Shown here in pieces: positions 1-9,078 of a DNA stretch of 64,000 nt. Positions within the stretch are counted from its first letter, which is position 1. Each line of letters opens with the position of its first letter. Source of the DNA: Micromonospora craniellae (GTDB lineage: Bacteria > Actinomycetota > Actinomycetes > Mycobacteriales > Micromonosporaceae); assembly GCF_014764405.1 (NCBI RefSeq), contig NZ_CP061725.1, positions 6,758,001-6,822,000 on the forward strand, read 5' to 3'. Made by a program: the position numbers and the translations under genes. Below the pieces are notes generated by a model. The model searched no databases. It was not told the origin of the DNA and saw nothing but the letters and a program-made list of their open reading frames with translations.

Positions 1-258
1 GAGTTCCTGCTCGCCGCCGGCGTCGACGGCACGTCGTTACCGCTGTGGCCCGGAGCCAGCCCGGACGGTGTGCTGGAGGCGGCGGACCCGGCGCGAGCGA
101 TCGGCGTCGGTCTCGTCACGCGTTCCCTTCCCGAGACGATCCGCGACCTGTACCAGCACGAGTGCGCCTCGCCGACGCCCGTGCCGGAGCCGGTCGGTAT
201 GACGCCGGAGGCCGAGACCGAGCTGCTGCAGCGGTGGAAGGCCCGCCCTCATCGCTGA
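1..258 (+). CDS. NAD-dependent epimerase/reductase-like protein, C-terminal end (partial)
   Basis: The reading frame is open from the first base of the window to a TGA at 256-258, so only the last 85 residues are present. The tail contains a DPARAIGVGLVTRSLPETIRD stretch, which resembles the C-terminal helix of NAD-dependent epimerase/dehydratase and isoflavone-reductase-like proteins (family pattern: D-xx-RA-xxAGL-xxRPL-xxTVRD). The Rossmann fold and catalytic residues lie outside the window, so no substrate can be given. Its last bases overlap by 10 nt, tail to tail, with the aminotransferase gene on the other strand. The family assignment is an inference from a short C-terminal piece. Confidence 0.55.
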   Translation, partial: EFLLAAGVDGTSLPLWPGASPDGVLEAADPARAIGVGLVTRSLPETIRDLYQHECASPTPVPEPVGMTPEAETELLQRWKARPHR

Positions 259-1460
259 AGGTCGGCCAGCGCGGCGCGCAAGCGGGCCGCCGCCACGTCG
301 ATGACCACCGGATCGCGGGCCAGCGCCACCCGCAGGTAACGGTGGTCCCGCACGGCGCCGGGTACGGCGGCGTGGACGAAGCTGCCGAAGTCCACCACCC
401 CGATGCCGTGCGCGGTGAGCAGGAACCGGGACAGCTCCGTCTCGGTCATCACCAGCCGGTCGTCGAGCTGGAGCAGCATGAGGCTGCCTGCGGTCGGCGG
501 CACAGGGCGCAACCCGGTGTCGACCAGCGCGGCAGCCAACTCCCTGGCGTTGCGGTGCACGGTCCGGTTCAGGTCCGCCAGGTACTGCCATACCCGGGGG
601 TCGGCCAGGATGACGGCGAACTGGGCGAGCAGGCGTCGGGACACGCCGAACTGGAGTGTGTTCAGCCTGGACATCACCCGGTGCGACAACGACGCGCTAC
701 AGAAGATGAAGCCGAGTTTGTCCTCGTGCAGGCCGAAGGTCTTGCCGGTGTCCCAGACGCAGATCCAGTCCAGCTCCGGCGGGGCCAGGTTCGGCAGCAG
801 CGGCACCGGCTCGCCCCCGGCACCGGGAAAGAGGCAGAACGTCTGGTCCGCGATCAGCACCGACCGGCAGGCCAGACAGGCGTCGATGACGGTGTCCACC
901 GTCGCGGCCGAGAAGACCTGGCCCGTCGGGTTCTGCGGCGAGGTGATCAGGACGGCCCGGATGTCCTCGCGCATGGCCGCGCGGAACTCGTCGAGGTCCA
1001 GTTCGTCGACGAACGGCTGGCTGGCGACGTACCGTACGCGCGCCGCACCGTCCTCCACGGTCATCTTCGTGGCTATGTCGATGGACGGGTTCGTCGTCAA
1101 CAGGGTGCCGCCCTCGATCAGCGCGGCCCGGATGGCACGGTCCAGGGCCGCGCTGCCGGAGAAGGTGACGAAGCCGTGGATGCCGGCGTCGTCGCGTATC
1201 CCGAGGAAACCACGGACCACGGCGACCAGTTCGCGTTCCCAGGACATCCGGTCCGGCCGGTGCGGACTGAGACTGTCCACGGCGAGCGTCCGGCGAATCG
1301 TCGCCTCGTCGGTGAGCACGTCCACTAGCCAGGTGGGCAGCGACAGCTGCGGATAACCCGGTCCGAGGTCGACCGCCGCGGTCATGGCGACGAACCGCTC
1401 CTGCTCCGTCAGCCCCGCGCCGAGGAGCAGGTCACGGCCCACTTCCCGAGCCGCCGTCAC
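249..1460 (-). CDS. PLP-dependent aminotransferase, class I/II fold
   Basis: A 403-residue fold-type I PLP enzyme. The Schiff-base lysine is K240 in WDTGKTFGLHEDKLGF, matching the family pattern S-x-SKTFGxxGxRxG, and a SPQNPTGQVF motif precedes it. The GTG start at 1460 overlaps the TGA of the upstream cyclodeaminase-like gene (GTGA), which argues for translational coupling and decides the start. Third gene of a three-gene operon after an asparagine synthetase-like and an ornithine cyclodeaminase-like gene, so it probably acts on a small amino acid or amino-acid-like product made by them. The reaction (aminotransfer, decarboxylation or cyclisation as in capreomycidine synthase relatives) cannot be decided from the sequence. 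Confidence 0.85.
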   Translation of the reverse strand: MTAAREVGRDLLLGAGLTEQERFVAMTAAVDLGPGYPQLSLPTWLVDVLTDEATIRRTLAVDSLSPHRPDRMSWERELVAVVRGFLGIRDDAGIHGFVTFSGSAALDRAIRAALIEGGTLLTTNPSIDIATKMTVEDGAARVRYVASQPFVDELDLDEFRAAMREDIRAVLITSPQNPTGQVFSAATVDTVIDACLACRSVLIADQTFCLFPGAGGEPVPLLPNLAPPELDWICVWDTGKTFGLHEDKLGFIFCSASLSHRVMSRLNTLQFGVSRRLLAQFAVILADPRVWQYLADLNRTVHRNARELAAALVDTGLRPVPPTAGSLMLLQLDDRLVMTETELSRFLLTAHGIGVVDFGSFVHAAVPGAVRDHRYLRVALARDPVVIDVAAARLRAALADLQR

Positions 1461-2404
1461 ACCAGCAGGCCCGCCAGTGCGAGATCTTCGAGGCCGAGGC
1501 CGATGGAGCGGAAGTAGCGGGTCCGCCCCGTCCCCGACGTGGTAGGTGCGGACAGCATCTCGGGCAGATCGGCGATGATGCTCGCCGCGTCCCAGCCGAC
1601 CTGCTCCCGTGCGAGCACCATGTCTGCGGCCCAGGCCGGCGTGGTCATCCGGTAGTCGCAGTAGACGTCCAGATCGGGCAGGCAGTGCGGAGGGATCTCG
1701 TGTGCCGAGGGACCGTCCGTGCCGACCGCAGTGATCAGGGCGGTCGGCGCGACCAGGCCCGGATCCAGGACCGGAGTCGACGACGAGGTGCAGAGCATCA
1801 CCACGTCGGCGTCCCTGACCGCGTCCTCGACGGAGGTCGCGAAGCCGGCGGCCGGGTCGATCGCCGCGAGCGCCTCCCGCCGGGCCGCCGCAGCCGCGTC
1901 GATCGTCCCGGCTCCGCTGATCGACGGTGAATAGAAGCGGATCGACTCCCACTGCCCGACCTGCAGAACGTACCGGGCGTGCGACTCGGCGATCGGGCCG
2001 GTGCCGATGATCGCCACACGACCGCTGCGGGGACGAACGAGGGCGCGTACCGCGAGGGCCGTGGTGGCACCGGTGCGCGCGGCCACGAGCCGCCGGGAGT
2101 CGCAGAGCAGCAGGGGACGACCGGTCTCGGCCGAGAGCACCAGTGTGTACGCGGTCACCGGGTCCTCCCCCGCCTCGGCGAGCTGTGCCAGGTAGGGGGA
2201 AACGGTGACACCGAGGTGTCGGGCACGCAGGACCGCAGCGGGGTAGTAGATGACGTCGCCCCGTTCGCCCGGCAGCACCGCCACCGACTGGGCCGGTTGC
2301 ACCGTGTCGCCCGCCGCGAGGCCGACGAACGCGGCCTCGATGGCCGCCAGCACGTCGACCTCGTCGAGCGCTGCGCGTACTGCGTCGTCGTCGAGGAACT
2401 TCAC
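1457..2404 (-). CDS. Ornithine cyclodeaminase/mu-crystallin family protein
   Basis: A 315-residue protein of the OCD/mu-crystallin family of NAD(P)-dependent imine-forming or imine-reducing enzymes (ornithine cyclodeaminase, alanine dehydrogenase, SbnB). The dinucleotide-binding glycine motif is in VAIIGTGPIAESHAR, about residues 125-138, and the substrate-side motif around AARTGATTALAVRAL precedes it. The GTG start at 2404 lies just after the TAA of the asparagine synthetase-like gene (2406-2408), with GGAAAGGA upstream. It sits between an amidotransferase and an aminotransferase. That fits formation of a non-proteinogenic amino acid, but the exact substrate is unknown. A strict ornithine cyclodeaminase role is only one option. 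Confidence 0.82.
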   Translation of the reverse strand: MKFLDDDAVRAALDEVDVLAAIEAAFVGLAAGDTVQPAQSVAVLPGERGDVIYYPAAVLRARHLGVTVSPYLAQLAEAGEDPVTAYTLVLSAETGRPLLLCDSRRLVAARTGATTALAVRALVRPRSGRVAIIGTGPIAESHARYVLQVGQWESIRFYSPSISGAGTIDAAAAARREALAAIDPAAGFATSVEDAVRDADVVMLCTSSSTPVLDPGLVAPTALITAVGTDGPSAHEIPPHCLPDLDVYCDYRMTTPAWAADMVLAREQVGWDAASIIADLPEMLSAPTTSGTGRTRYFRSIGLGLEDLALAGLLV

Positions 2405-2405
2405 G

Positions 2406-3968
2406 TTATTCCGCGTTTCCTTTCCCAGAGGCGGGAGCCGAGCGGTACAGCGCGAAGTCACGGCCGTTCGGCTGGTGGTAGATCGACCATTGCTGACGGA
2501 ACAGCCCTCTGTCCACCATGGACTGCCAATTGTCGCCCAGGCTGTTCCCGTTGGCTTCCCACCATCGGGTGAAGAACCAGGCGGAGAACGGGTCGTCGAC
2601 CGGAAAAGACGGATGGGCTGCCACGATGTCGGCCACCCGGGTCGGTGGGAACATCGCCTCCGCTATGCGGCGCAACTCGGCGGTCAACCCGGAACCGTTG
2701 GTGAACTCCTCCTTGCGCCGGTCGGCCACGTGCGCCGGCAACAGCGTCCGCGCGAACTCGCGCAGCGCCCACTTGCGCACCGGTACGCCGTTCACGGTGC
2801 GGATCTTGTCGGCGACCGGCAGCTCCCGCGCGTGCCGCATGACCGGGGTGCACAGGAACGGCACCCGCACCTCGACGCCGTGCGCCATGGTGCAGCGGTC
2901 CAGCCGCAGGCACTCCGACACGCCCAGATCCGCCTGGTACTGCAACAGCATCGAGTCGAGGTAGGGCGTCGGCACTTCCTGGAACTCGTCGTACCCGCCG
3001 AACAGTTCGTCGGCGCCCTCGCCGGAGAGCAGCACCTTCGTCCCCTCCTGACGGGCGGCACGCGCGGTGAGGTAGGTCCCGACCCCTGCCATGACCGTCC
3101 ACCGCTCGAAGGATCCGGTGGCCTCGACCACCCGGTCGACGATCTCTGGCAGTTCGTCGGGGTCGACGATGATCTCGTGGTGTTTGGTGCCGAGCATCTC
3201 CGCGACCTGCCGCGCCGCCGTCAGATCGGTGCTGGATCCGGTGCCGCAGGTGAAGGTCTCGACCGCGCCCGCCCCGACGAACTCGGTCGCGATGCGGGCG
3301 ATCAGTGAACTGTCCACTCCCCCGCTGAGCATGCACCCCCACCTGACCTCATGGGGGAGCTGCTCGGCGACCGAGGCTGTCAGCAGGTCACCCAGGGCCC
3401 CTTGGAGGGTGTGCTCATGGACGATTCGCCGCCCTTCGCCGGAGGTGCTCCACACCGTGCCGGGTGGTACCCGCCGGACCTGCCGGCGCAGCTCGGGCGG
3501 GAACGCCGCGAGGGTGCTCGCCACGTACCGGCCCCGCGACGTGTCGCACCAGTACAGCGGCTTGATGCCGACCTGGTCCACGGCCACCACGAGCTCCCGG
3601 CGCCGCAGATCCGCCAGGCAGATCGCGAACATTCCTTCCAGATGGTCGGCGAAGCTCAGGCCGTACCGCTGATAGAGAAAGTGGATGATCTCGCCGTCGT
3701 TGCCACTGCGCGGGGTGAGACCGTACCGCTCGATCAGTCGGTCGGCGTTGTAGATGGCCCCGTTGAAGACCACGACGACGGACCCGTCAGCGGAACCGAG
3801 GGGCTGGTGGCCGCCGTCGAGTCCGCTGATCGCCAGGCGGTTCACGCCCAGCGCACAGAACCCGAGATCGACGCTTGCGGTCTGGTCCGGTCCGCGTGCC
3901 GCCTGGGCACGCAGCGCCGCGGTGATGAAAGCGTCGTCGACCGGGTATGAAGCAGCGATGCCACACAT
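2406..3968 (-). CDS. Asparagine synthetase B-like, glutamine-hydrolysing
   Basis: A 520-residue two-domain amidotransferase. The protein starts MCGIAAS, giving the Ntn-hydrolase Cys2 nucleophile, and the glutaminase domain contains NGAIYN and the RGPD motif. The synthetase domain has the PP-loop SGGVDSS around residues 213-220 and LSGEGADELFGGY. The start is fixed by Cys2 and by a GAGGAG ribosome-binding site 7-12 nt upstream. It is shorter than housekeeping AsnB (usually 550-620 residues). Family members in small biosynthetic clusters amidate or cyclise carboxylates through an acyl-adenylate. First gene of the operon with the cyclodeaminase-like and aminotransferase genes, so a dedicated biosynthetic role is more likely than general asparagine supply. 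That role is inferred. Confidence 0.85.
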   Translation of the reverse strand: MCGIAASYPVDDAFITAALRAQAARGPDQTASVDLGFCALGVNRLAISGLDGGHQPLGSADGSVVVVFNGAIYNADRLIERYGLTPRSGNDGEIIHFLYQRYGLSFADHLEGMFAICLADLRRRELVVAVDQVGIKPLYWCDTSRGRYVASTLAAFPPELRRQVRRVPPGTVWSTSGEGRRIVHEHTLQGALGDLLTASVAEQLPHEVRWGCMLSGGVDSSLIARIATEFVGAGAVETFTCGTGSSTDLTAARQVAEMLGTKHHEIIVDPDELPEIVDRVVEATGSFERWTVMAGVGTYLTARAARQEGTKVLLSGEGADELFGGYDEFQEVPTPYLDSMLLQYQADLGVSECLRLDRCTMAHGVEVRVPFLCTPVMRHARELPVADKIRTVNGVPVRKWALREFARTLLPAHVADRRKEEFTNGSGLTAELRRIAEAMFPPTRVADIVAAHPSFPVDDPFSAWFFTRWWEANGNSLGDNWQSMVDRGLFRQQWSIYHQPNGRDFALYRSAPASGKGNAE

Positions 3969-4325
3969 CTCACCGACTCCTCGGCGTGGCTCTGGATGTC
4001 CACGCATGGCGCTCCTGGTCGGCGCAGCGCGGTTGTCGGCGGGGACCGACACGCCCCGGTGAGCGCCAGCCTCCTGCAGTGAGCAGCACGGTACCGGACG
4101 TGACGTCGTCGACAACGCCACAACCGGGTTCCCGACAGACAGTCGGGGCGGTTCTTCCGGAGGCGGCCCCATCGCCCGTCCCCCGCTGGCGGGGAAAGCG
4201 CAAAGAGCCGCGTGGCGATGTGCCGCGCCGTCGTCGCCGGGTGACTGTGCGGTACGCCCGCTTCTCAGTAGGCTCCGACGAATGGATCAGGGAGAGCGCC
4301 CTGATCCATCGGTGGGGGTGGCGAG
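3969..4325. other. Divergent intergenic region between the AsnB-like operon and hsdR
   Basis: About 357 bases without a convincing gene. It must hold the leftward promoter of the asparagine synthetase-like operon and the rightward promoter of the hsdR-kinase pair. The only clear structure is the perfect inverted repeat at 4282-4309 just before hsdR. Short open frames here lack codon bias or family resemblance. Confidence 0.6.
4282..4309. promoter_or_regulatory. Perfect 11-bp inverted repeat immediately upstream of hsdR
   Basis: The arms are ATGGATCAGGG at 4282-4292 and CCCTGATCCAT at 4299-4309, with a 6-base spacer. The repeat ends 16 bases before the ATG of hsdR and directly before the GGTGGGGGTGG ribosome-binding region. 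It could be an operator for an autoregulator or an RNA hairpin limiting translation of the nuclease subunit. No regulator gene of the control-protein (C) type is adjacent. The repeat is observed; its function is inferred. Confidence 0.7.
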
Positions 4326-7300
4326 ATGGCGGTGCATCACGAGTCGGCGTTCGGTGACGCGATCCTCGCCGCGCTGCTGGGCGACGGCTGGTTGGAGGGC
4401 GACCCGGCCGATTACCGTCCCGAGCTCGGTCTCGACACCGCGCAGCTGTTCATGTTCATCGGCGCGACCCAGCCCGACGAGTGGGAGGACCTGGTCACCT
4501 ACTACGGCGGGGACCGGGACGCCGCCCAGCGCGGTTTCACCAAGCGGCTCGACCAGGCGATCGCCGACACCGGTCTGCTGGACGTGCTCCGCAAGGGCGT
4601 CAAGGACCACGGGGTACGCATCCGGCTCGCGTACTTCAAGCCGTCGTTTGTGGAGTCGGAGGCGATCCTGGCCGACTACCGGCGCAACCGGCTCACCGTG
4701 GTCCGGGAGTTGGCGTACGCGACCAAGCAGGCCGACCGGGGCCACCGGCTCGACCTGACGCTGTTCCTCAACGGCATCCCGGTGGCCACCGCCGAGCTGA
4801 AGAACCCGCTCACCGGCGCCGGAGTCGAGCACGCCAAGGAGCAGTACCGCACCGATCGCGACCCGACCGAGCTGATCTTCTCCCGCCGGGTGGTGGCGAA
4901 TTTCGCCGTCGACCCGGACCTGGTCTTCGTCACCACCCAACTGAGGGGTGCGAAGACCTGGTTCCTGCCGTTCAACACCGGCAGCGAGGGTCCGGGACGC
5001 CCCGGCGGGGAGGGCAACCCGCCGGCCGACGGGTACGGCAGGTACGCCACCTCCTATCTGTGGGAGGAGATCTGGCAACGGGACAACTGGCTCGACCTGT
5101 TGGAACGCTTCGTGCACCTGCATCAGGAGAAGGGCGCGGACGGTCGTACCCGAAAGACTCTGATCTTCCCGCGTTATCACCAGTGGCACGCGGTGAAGCG
5201 GCTGACCGCGCATGCGGCCCGGCACGGCGCCGGGCACCACTATCTGGTGATGGCCTCGGCCGGCTCGGGCAAGTCGAACACCATCGCCTGGCTCGCGCAC
5301 CGGTTGTCGTCGCTGCACACCCCGAACGATCCGGCGGCGCTCGACCCGGACGCGCTCGCTGCCGGTGTCACGCCGGGCAGCCCGGTCTTCGACAAGGTCC
5401 TCATCATCACCGACCGGCGGAACCTGGACTCCCAACTACGGGACACGGTGGGGAGCTTCGAGCAGACCGCCGGGCTGGTCGTGAAGATCGACGAGCGGCA
5501 CGGCGCGAAGTCGGAGCAGCTCGCCAAGGCGCTCTCGCAGGAGACCGGCAAGATCGTCACGGTCACGCTGGCCACCTGGCCGGCCCTCAAGGACTACCTC
5601 CAGCGCAACCCTACCGAGATCCGCGGCAGCCGGTTCGCGATCGTCGTGGACGAGGCGCACTCCTCGCAGGCGGGCGAAGCCGCCACCGACGTGCGGCGGG
5701 TGCTGCGCGACCTCGGCCTGGACACGGACTCCGACGAGGCGGGCGCGACCAGCGCCGCCGGGCCACGGACCGCCGAGGAGAAGTTGGCGGCGAGCGTCCG
5801 TAAGCGGCAGCGCAGCGCGAACATCTCCTACTTCGCCTTCACCGCCACGCCGAAGGCCAAGACCCTGGAACTCTTCGGCACGCTCGGCGCCGACGGCAAG
5901 TACCACCCGTTCCACACCTACTCGATGCGGCAGGCAATCGAGGAGGGCTTCATCCTCGACCCGCTGCGCAACTACGTCACCTATGACACGTACTGGAAGC
6001 TGGTCAACGAGAACCCGGACGAGAAGGAGGTCGACTCGTCCAAGGCGAACAAGGAGCTTGCCCGGTACGCGCTGACCCACAGTTCCACCGTGGCCCAGCA
6101 CGCGCAGATCATCGTCGAACACTTCCGCGCGCACACCGCCGGGCGGCTCGGTGGCCGGGCGAAGGCGATGGTCGTCACCGCCTCCCGGCAGAGTGCCGTG
6201 CAGATGTCCCGGGCGATCAAGCGGTACCTCGCCGATTGTGACTACCCCGACCCGGGGGTGTTGGTCGCATTCTCCGGCACGCTCAGCTACGAGGGCGAGG
6301 AGGTCACCGAGTCGAAGGAGAACGGCGGGCTGGCGGAGAGCAACCTGCCCAAGGCGTTCGCCTACACCCGGGCCGACGACCGGACCGGCCGCGCCGGCAC
6401 CGCTGCGGGCCAGCGCGAATACCGCATCCTGGTGGTCGCGGAGAAGTACCAGACCGGCTTCGACCAGCCGCTGCTCACCACCATGTACGTCAACAAGAAG
6501 CTCACCGGTGTCTCGGCCGTGCAGACGTTGTCCCGACTCAACCGGACCGCCGACCGCAAGAGCCAGGGTGACCTGGCGGTGCTGGACTTCGTCAACGACG
6601 CCGAGGACGTCAAGGAGGCGTTCCGGCCCTACTTCGAGAAGGCGGAGACGCTGCCCTCGGACCCGAACCTGCTCTACACCGCGCAGAGTCGGGTGATGTC
6701 CGCGCAGTTGCTGGTCGAGGCGGAGATGCAGGCGTTCGTGGAGGCGTACCTGGCGGCCGAGGAGCAGGCCGTCGGGAACGCGGCGAAGTGGGAGAAGCTG
6801 CACGCCGAGCTCTATCGGCACCTTCAGCCCACCGTCGACCGCTTCGACGAGCTGCTCCACGGTGAGGACGAGGGCGATGGTGAGGCGGCCGAGGAGTTCC
6901 GCGCCGACCTCACCGACTACGTCCGCAAGTACGGCTTCCTCGCCCAGATCGTGCCGTACACCGACACGGAGCTGGAACGGCTCTACCTCTATGGCCGGCA
7001 CCTGCTCAACCGGTTGCCCCGACGTGGCGACGGCGGCGTCGACATCGGTGAGGTCGACCTCAGCCACCTGCGGGTGGAGAAGACCGGCGAGCACGACGTC
7101 AGCCTCGCCCCCGAGGGCGCGGCCGAGATGAAGGGCTTCGGCGACGGCTCCGGCGGTGCCAGTGAACCGGAGAAGACCCTGCTCTCCGCGCTCATCGAGC
7201 GGTTCAACGAGCGGTTCGGCACCAGCTTCAGCGACGACGACGTGGTCAAGCCGCTGAACGAGGCGATGGCCGAACCCAAGGTCCGGCAGGCCGCCGTCGC

Positions 7301-7505
7301 CAACGACGAGGAGAACTTCGGTCACGTCTTCATCCCGGTCTTCGAGGAGAAGATGATGGACCACTTCGAGAGCGCGGCCGAGCTCGGCCGCCGCTACCAC
7401 GGGCCGCAGTCCGACTTCCGCAGCTCGCTCAACCGCAGCGCCCGCAGCGCCGCCTGGCGGCTGATCCGCCGCCAGGAGGGAGTCGTCGACGGCGAGGCCG
7501 CCTGA
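4326..7505 (+). CDS. hsdR: Type I restriction enzyme R subunit (HsdR), without HsdM/HsdS neighbours
   Basis: A 1059-residue DNA translocase-nuclease. The N-terminal nuclease domain has the PD-(D/E)xK residues D143 and E157-x-K159 in LDLTLFLNG...AELKN. The helicase core follows: Walker A ASAGSGKSN around residues 311-318, DEAH at 442-445, FAFTATPKA after it, and the superfamily-2 motif in QTLSRLNR. The C-terminal part matches HsdR length and layout, so the gene looks intact. In classical systems HsdR needs HsdM and HsdS to bind DNA and neither is adjacent. The next gene, a Ser/Thr kinase, starts inside the TGA stop (TGATG), indicating an operon. The only hsdM/hsdS traces in the window are a scar about 45 kb away at 49990-50187. 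Confidence 0.93.
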   Translation: MAVHHESAFGDAILAALLGDGWLEGDPADYRPELGLDTAQLFMFIGATQPDEWEDLVTYYGGDRDAAQRGFTKRLDQAIADTGLLDVLRKGVKDHGVRIRLAYFKPSFVESEAILADYRRNRLTVVRELAYATKQADRGHRLDLTLFLNGIPVATAELKNPLTGAGVEHAKEQYRTDRDPTELIFSRRVVANFAVDPDLVFVTTQLRGAKTWFLPFNTGSEGPGRPGGEGNPPADGYGRYATSYLWEEIWQRDNWLDLLERFVHLHQEKGADGRTRKTLIFPRYHQWHAVKRLTAHAARHGAGHHYLVMASAGSGKSNTIAWLAHRLSSLHTPNDPAALDPDALAAGVTPGSPVFDKVLIITDRRNLDSQLRDTVGSFEQTAGLVVKIDERHGAKSEQLAKALSQETGKIVTVTLATWPALKDYLQRNPTEIRGSRFAIVVDEAHSSQAGEAATDVRRVLRDLGLDTDSDEAGATSAAGPRTAEEKLAASVRKRQRSANISYFAFTATPKAKTLELFGTLGADGKYHPFHTYSMRQAIEEGFILDPLRNYVTYDTYWKLVNENPDEKEVDSSKANKELARYALTHSSTVAQHAQIIVEHFRAHTAGRLGGRAKAMVVTASRQSAVQMSRAIKRYLADCDYPDPGVLVAFSGTLSYEGEEVTESKENGGLAESNLPKAFAYTRADDRTGRAGTAAGQREYRILVVAEKYQTGFDQPLLTTMYVNKKLTGVSAVQTLSRLNRTADRKSQGDLAVLDFVNDAEDVKEAFRPYFEKAETLPSDPNLLYTAQSRVMSAQLLVEAEMQAFVEAYLAAEEQAVGNAAKWEKLHAELYRHLQPTVDRFDELLHGEDEGDGEAAEEFRADLTDYVRKYGFLAQIVPYTDTELERLYLYGRHLLNRLPRRGDGGVDIGEVDLSHLRVEKTGEHDVSLAPEGAAEMKGFGDGSGGASEPEKTLLSALIERFNERFGTSFSDDDVVKPLNEAMAEPKVRQAAVANDEENFGHVFIPVFEEKMMDHFESAAELGRRYHGPQSDFRSSLNRSARSAAWRLIRRQEGVVDGEAA

Positions 7506-9076
7506 TGCGGGCAGAGTCGATCGCGGGCCGGTACGAACGGGTCGAGGAGATCGGCGCCGGTGGGATGGGGCAGGTCTGGCGCGGCTACGACAGCGTCCTC
7601 GACCGTGAGGTCGCCATCAAGCTCATCCGCCCCGACGCCGTACACAGCCCGGAACAGGCCGATGAACTGGCCAGGCGGTTCCGCCGCGAGGCCCGCGTCA
7701 CCGCCCGTATCCAGCACCACGGCGTGCCCCAGGTGTACGACGCCGTCCTCGACCGCTCCTACGACCGGCTCTACCTGGTGATGGAGTTCGTCCGGGGCAC
7801 TGCCCTGCGAGCCTTCATCGACCCGCAGCAGCCGCTACCGGCCACCTGGGCCGCCGCGATCGCCGCGCAGATCTGCACGGTCCTGTCCCACGCCCACGCC
7901 GTCCCCGTCGTGCACCGTGATCTCAAGCCCGACAACGTCCTGGTCACCGCAGACGGAGCGATCAAACTCCTCGACTTCGGCATCGCCGCCATCCTGCGCA
8001 CAGACGTCACCCGGCTCACCGCGACCGGCAGTGCCATCGGCACGCACCACTACATGTCGCCCGAGCAGATCCATGGTGCGCAGATCACGCCACAGAGCGA
8101 CCTGTACGCCCTCGGCTGTGTCCTGCACGAGCTCCTCACCGGGCAACGGGTCTTCGTCGGCGGCAGCGACTTCGAACTGTGGCGTCAGCACGTCACCGAG
8201 CCGCCCCCGCCCCTGCGTACGCTCCGCCCCGACGTGCCCACAGCGATCGAGGAAGTGGTCCTCGAACTGCTGGCCAAGGCGCCCGAGGACCGTCCCGCAG
8301 AGGCCTACGACGTCTACGAGCGGCTGCTGCCCTTCCTGCCCCTGCCCGGATCGACACCGACCGTCTCCCACTCCGCACACCGCACCATGCCCGATCCGAC
8401 GCTGGTGTACCGGCGACCCAACGTGCCGCGCCGTCGGCCCGAGCCCGCACCCGTGGTACCGGCACCACGCAGCGAGACGCCGGCAGCCGACCCAGCGGCG
8501 ATGCTCCGGACCGACGCGCGGGACGCGATCCGGGCAGCGGTCACTCGGTCGGACGACCTGTTGGCCGACGAACGCTTCACCCAGGCGGCGGAGCTGCTCG
8601 AACAGGTCATCGGCCCCGCCAGTGCCGCTCTCGGCGCCGAGAGCCCCCGCGTACTGGCGTTGCGCTCCCGGCGAGCCGCCATCCTCGTCATCGGCGGAGA
8701 CTTCCGACGGGCGCTACCCGAGTTCGACGCCCTCGCGGCCGCCTACGCCCGCACCGCCGGCCCGACCAGCGAGGACGCCCTGGAGTGCCTGCGTCAGGCA
8801 GCGCACTGCCGAGCCGAACTCGGCCAGACCACTGCGGCTCTGCGTCAGTTCCGGCAGGTGCTGGCCCACGTACGCGCCGCCTCCGGCGACGCCTCCCCCA
8901 CCGCCCTCGAACTGCGCCGCAACATCGGCATGGTGTTGCTCTCCGAAGGCAAGGCGGCCGAGGCCGTCGACGAACTGCGGCCGTTGCACGACGACCTCTG
9001 CGTCGTCTACGGCCCCGACCATGAGGAGACCCAGGAGGTCGCCGAGGTGCTCGCCCGGCTCCGGTTCACTCGCTGA
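7505..9076 (+). CDS. Ser/Thr protein kinase with C-terminal TPR-like region, coupled to hsdR
   Basis: A 523-residue Hanks-type kinase. The glycine loop GAGGMGQVW is near residue 20, the ATP lysine is K39 (AIK), the catalytic loop HRDLKPDN has D139, and DFG is at 157-159. The activation segment runs to MSPEQ. Residues about 280-340 form a proline-rich linker. From about 345 to 523 the protein is alanine- and leucine-rich and helical with a TPR pattern (repeats around the A-x-L-x-R-R-x-A phases). There is no membrane segment, so it is predicted cytosolic, unlike PknB-type receptors. Its ATG overlaps the hsdR stop, so the two are co-translated. Regulation of the nuclease subunit by phosphorylation or a joint defence role is plausible but unproven. 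Confidence 0.9.
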   Translation: MRAESIAGRYERVEEIGAGGMGQVWRGYDSVLDREVAIKLIRPDAVHSPEQADELARRFRREARVTARIQHHGVPQVYDAVLDRSYDRLYLVMEFVRGTALRAFIDPQQPLPATWAAAIAAQICTVLSHAHAVPVVHRDLKPDNVLVTADGAIKLLDFGIAAILRTDVTRLTATGSAIGTHHYMSPEQIHGAQITPQSDLYALGCVLHELLTGQRVFVGGSDFELWRQHVTEPPPPLRTLRPDVPTAIEEVVLELLAKAPEDRPAEAYDVYERLLPFLPLPGSTPTVSHSAHRTMPDPTLVYRRPNVPRRRPEPAPVVPAPRSETPAADPAAMLRTDARDAIRAAVTRSDDLLADERFTQAAELLEQVIGPASAALGAESPRVLALRSRRAAILVIGGDFRRALPEFDALAAAYARTAGPTSEDALECLRQAAHCRAELGQTTAALRQFRQVLAHVRAASGDASPTALELRRNIGMVLLSEGKAAEAVDELRPLHDDLCVVYGPDHEETQEVAEVLARLRFTR

Positions 9077-9078
9077 CC

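Noticed and set aside
5436..7400. Long antisense open frame (about 650 codons) opposite hsdR
   Set aside because: It has no family resemblance and mirrors the GC3 periodicity of hsdR; such shadows are expected in high-GC genes.
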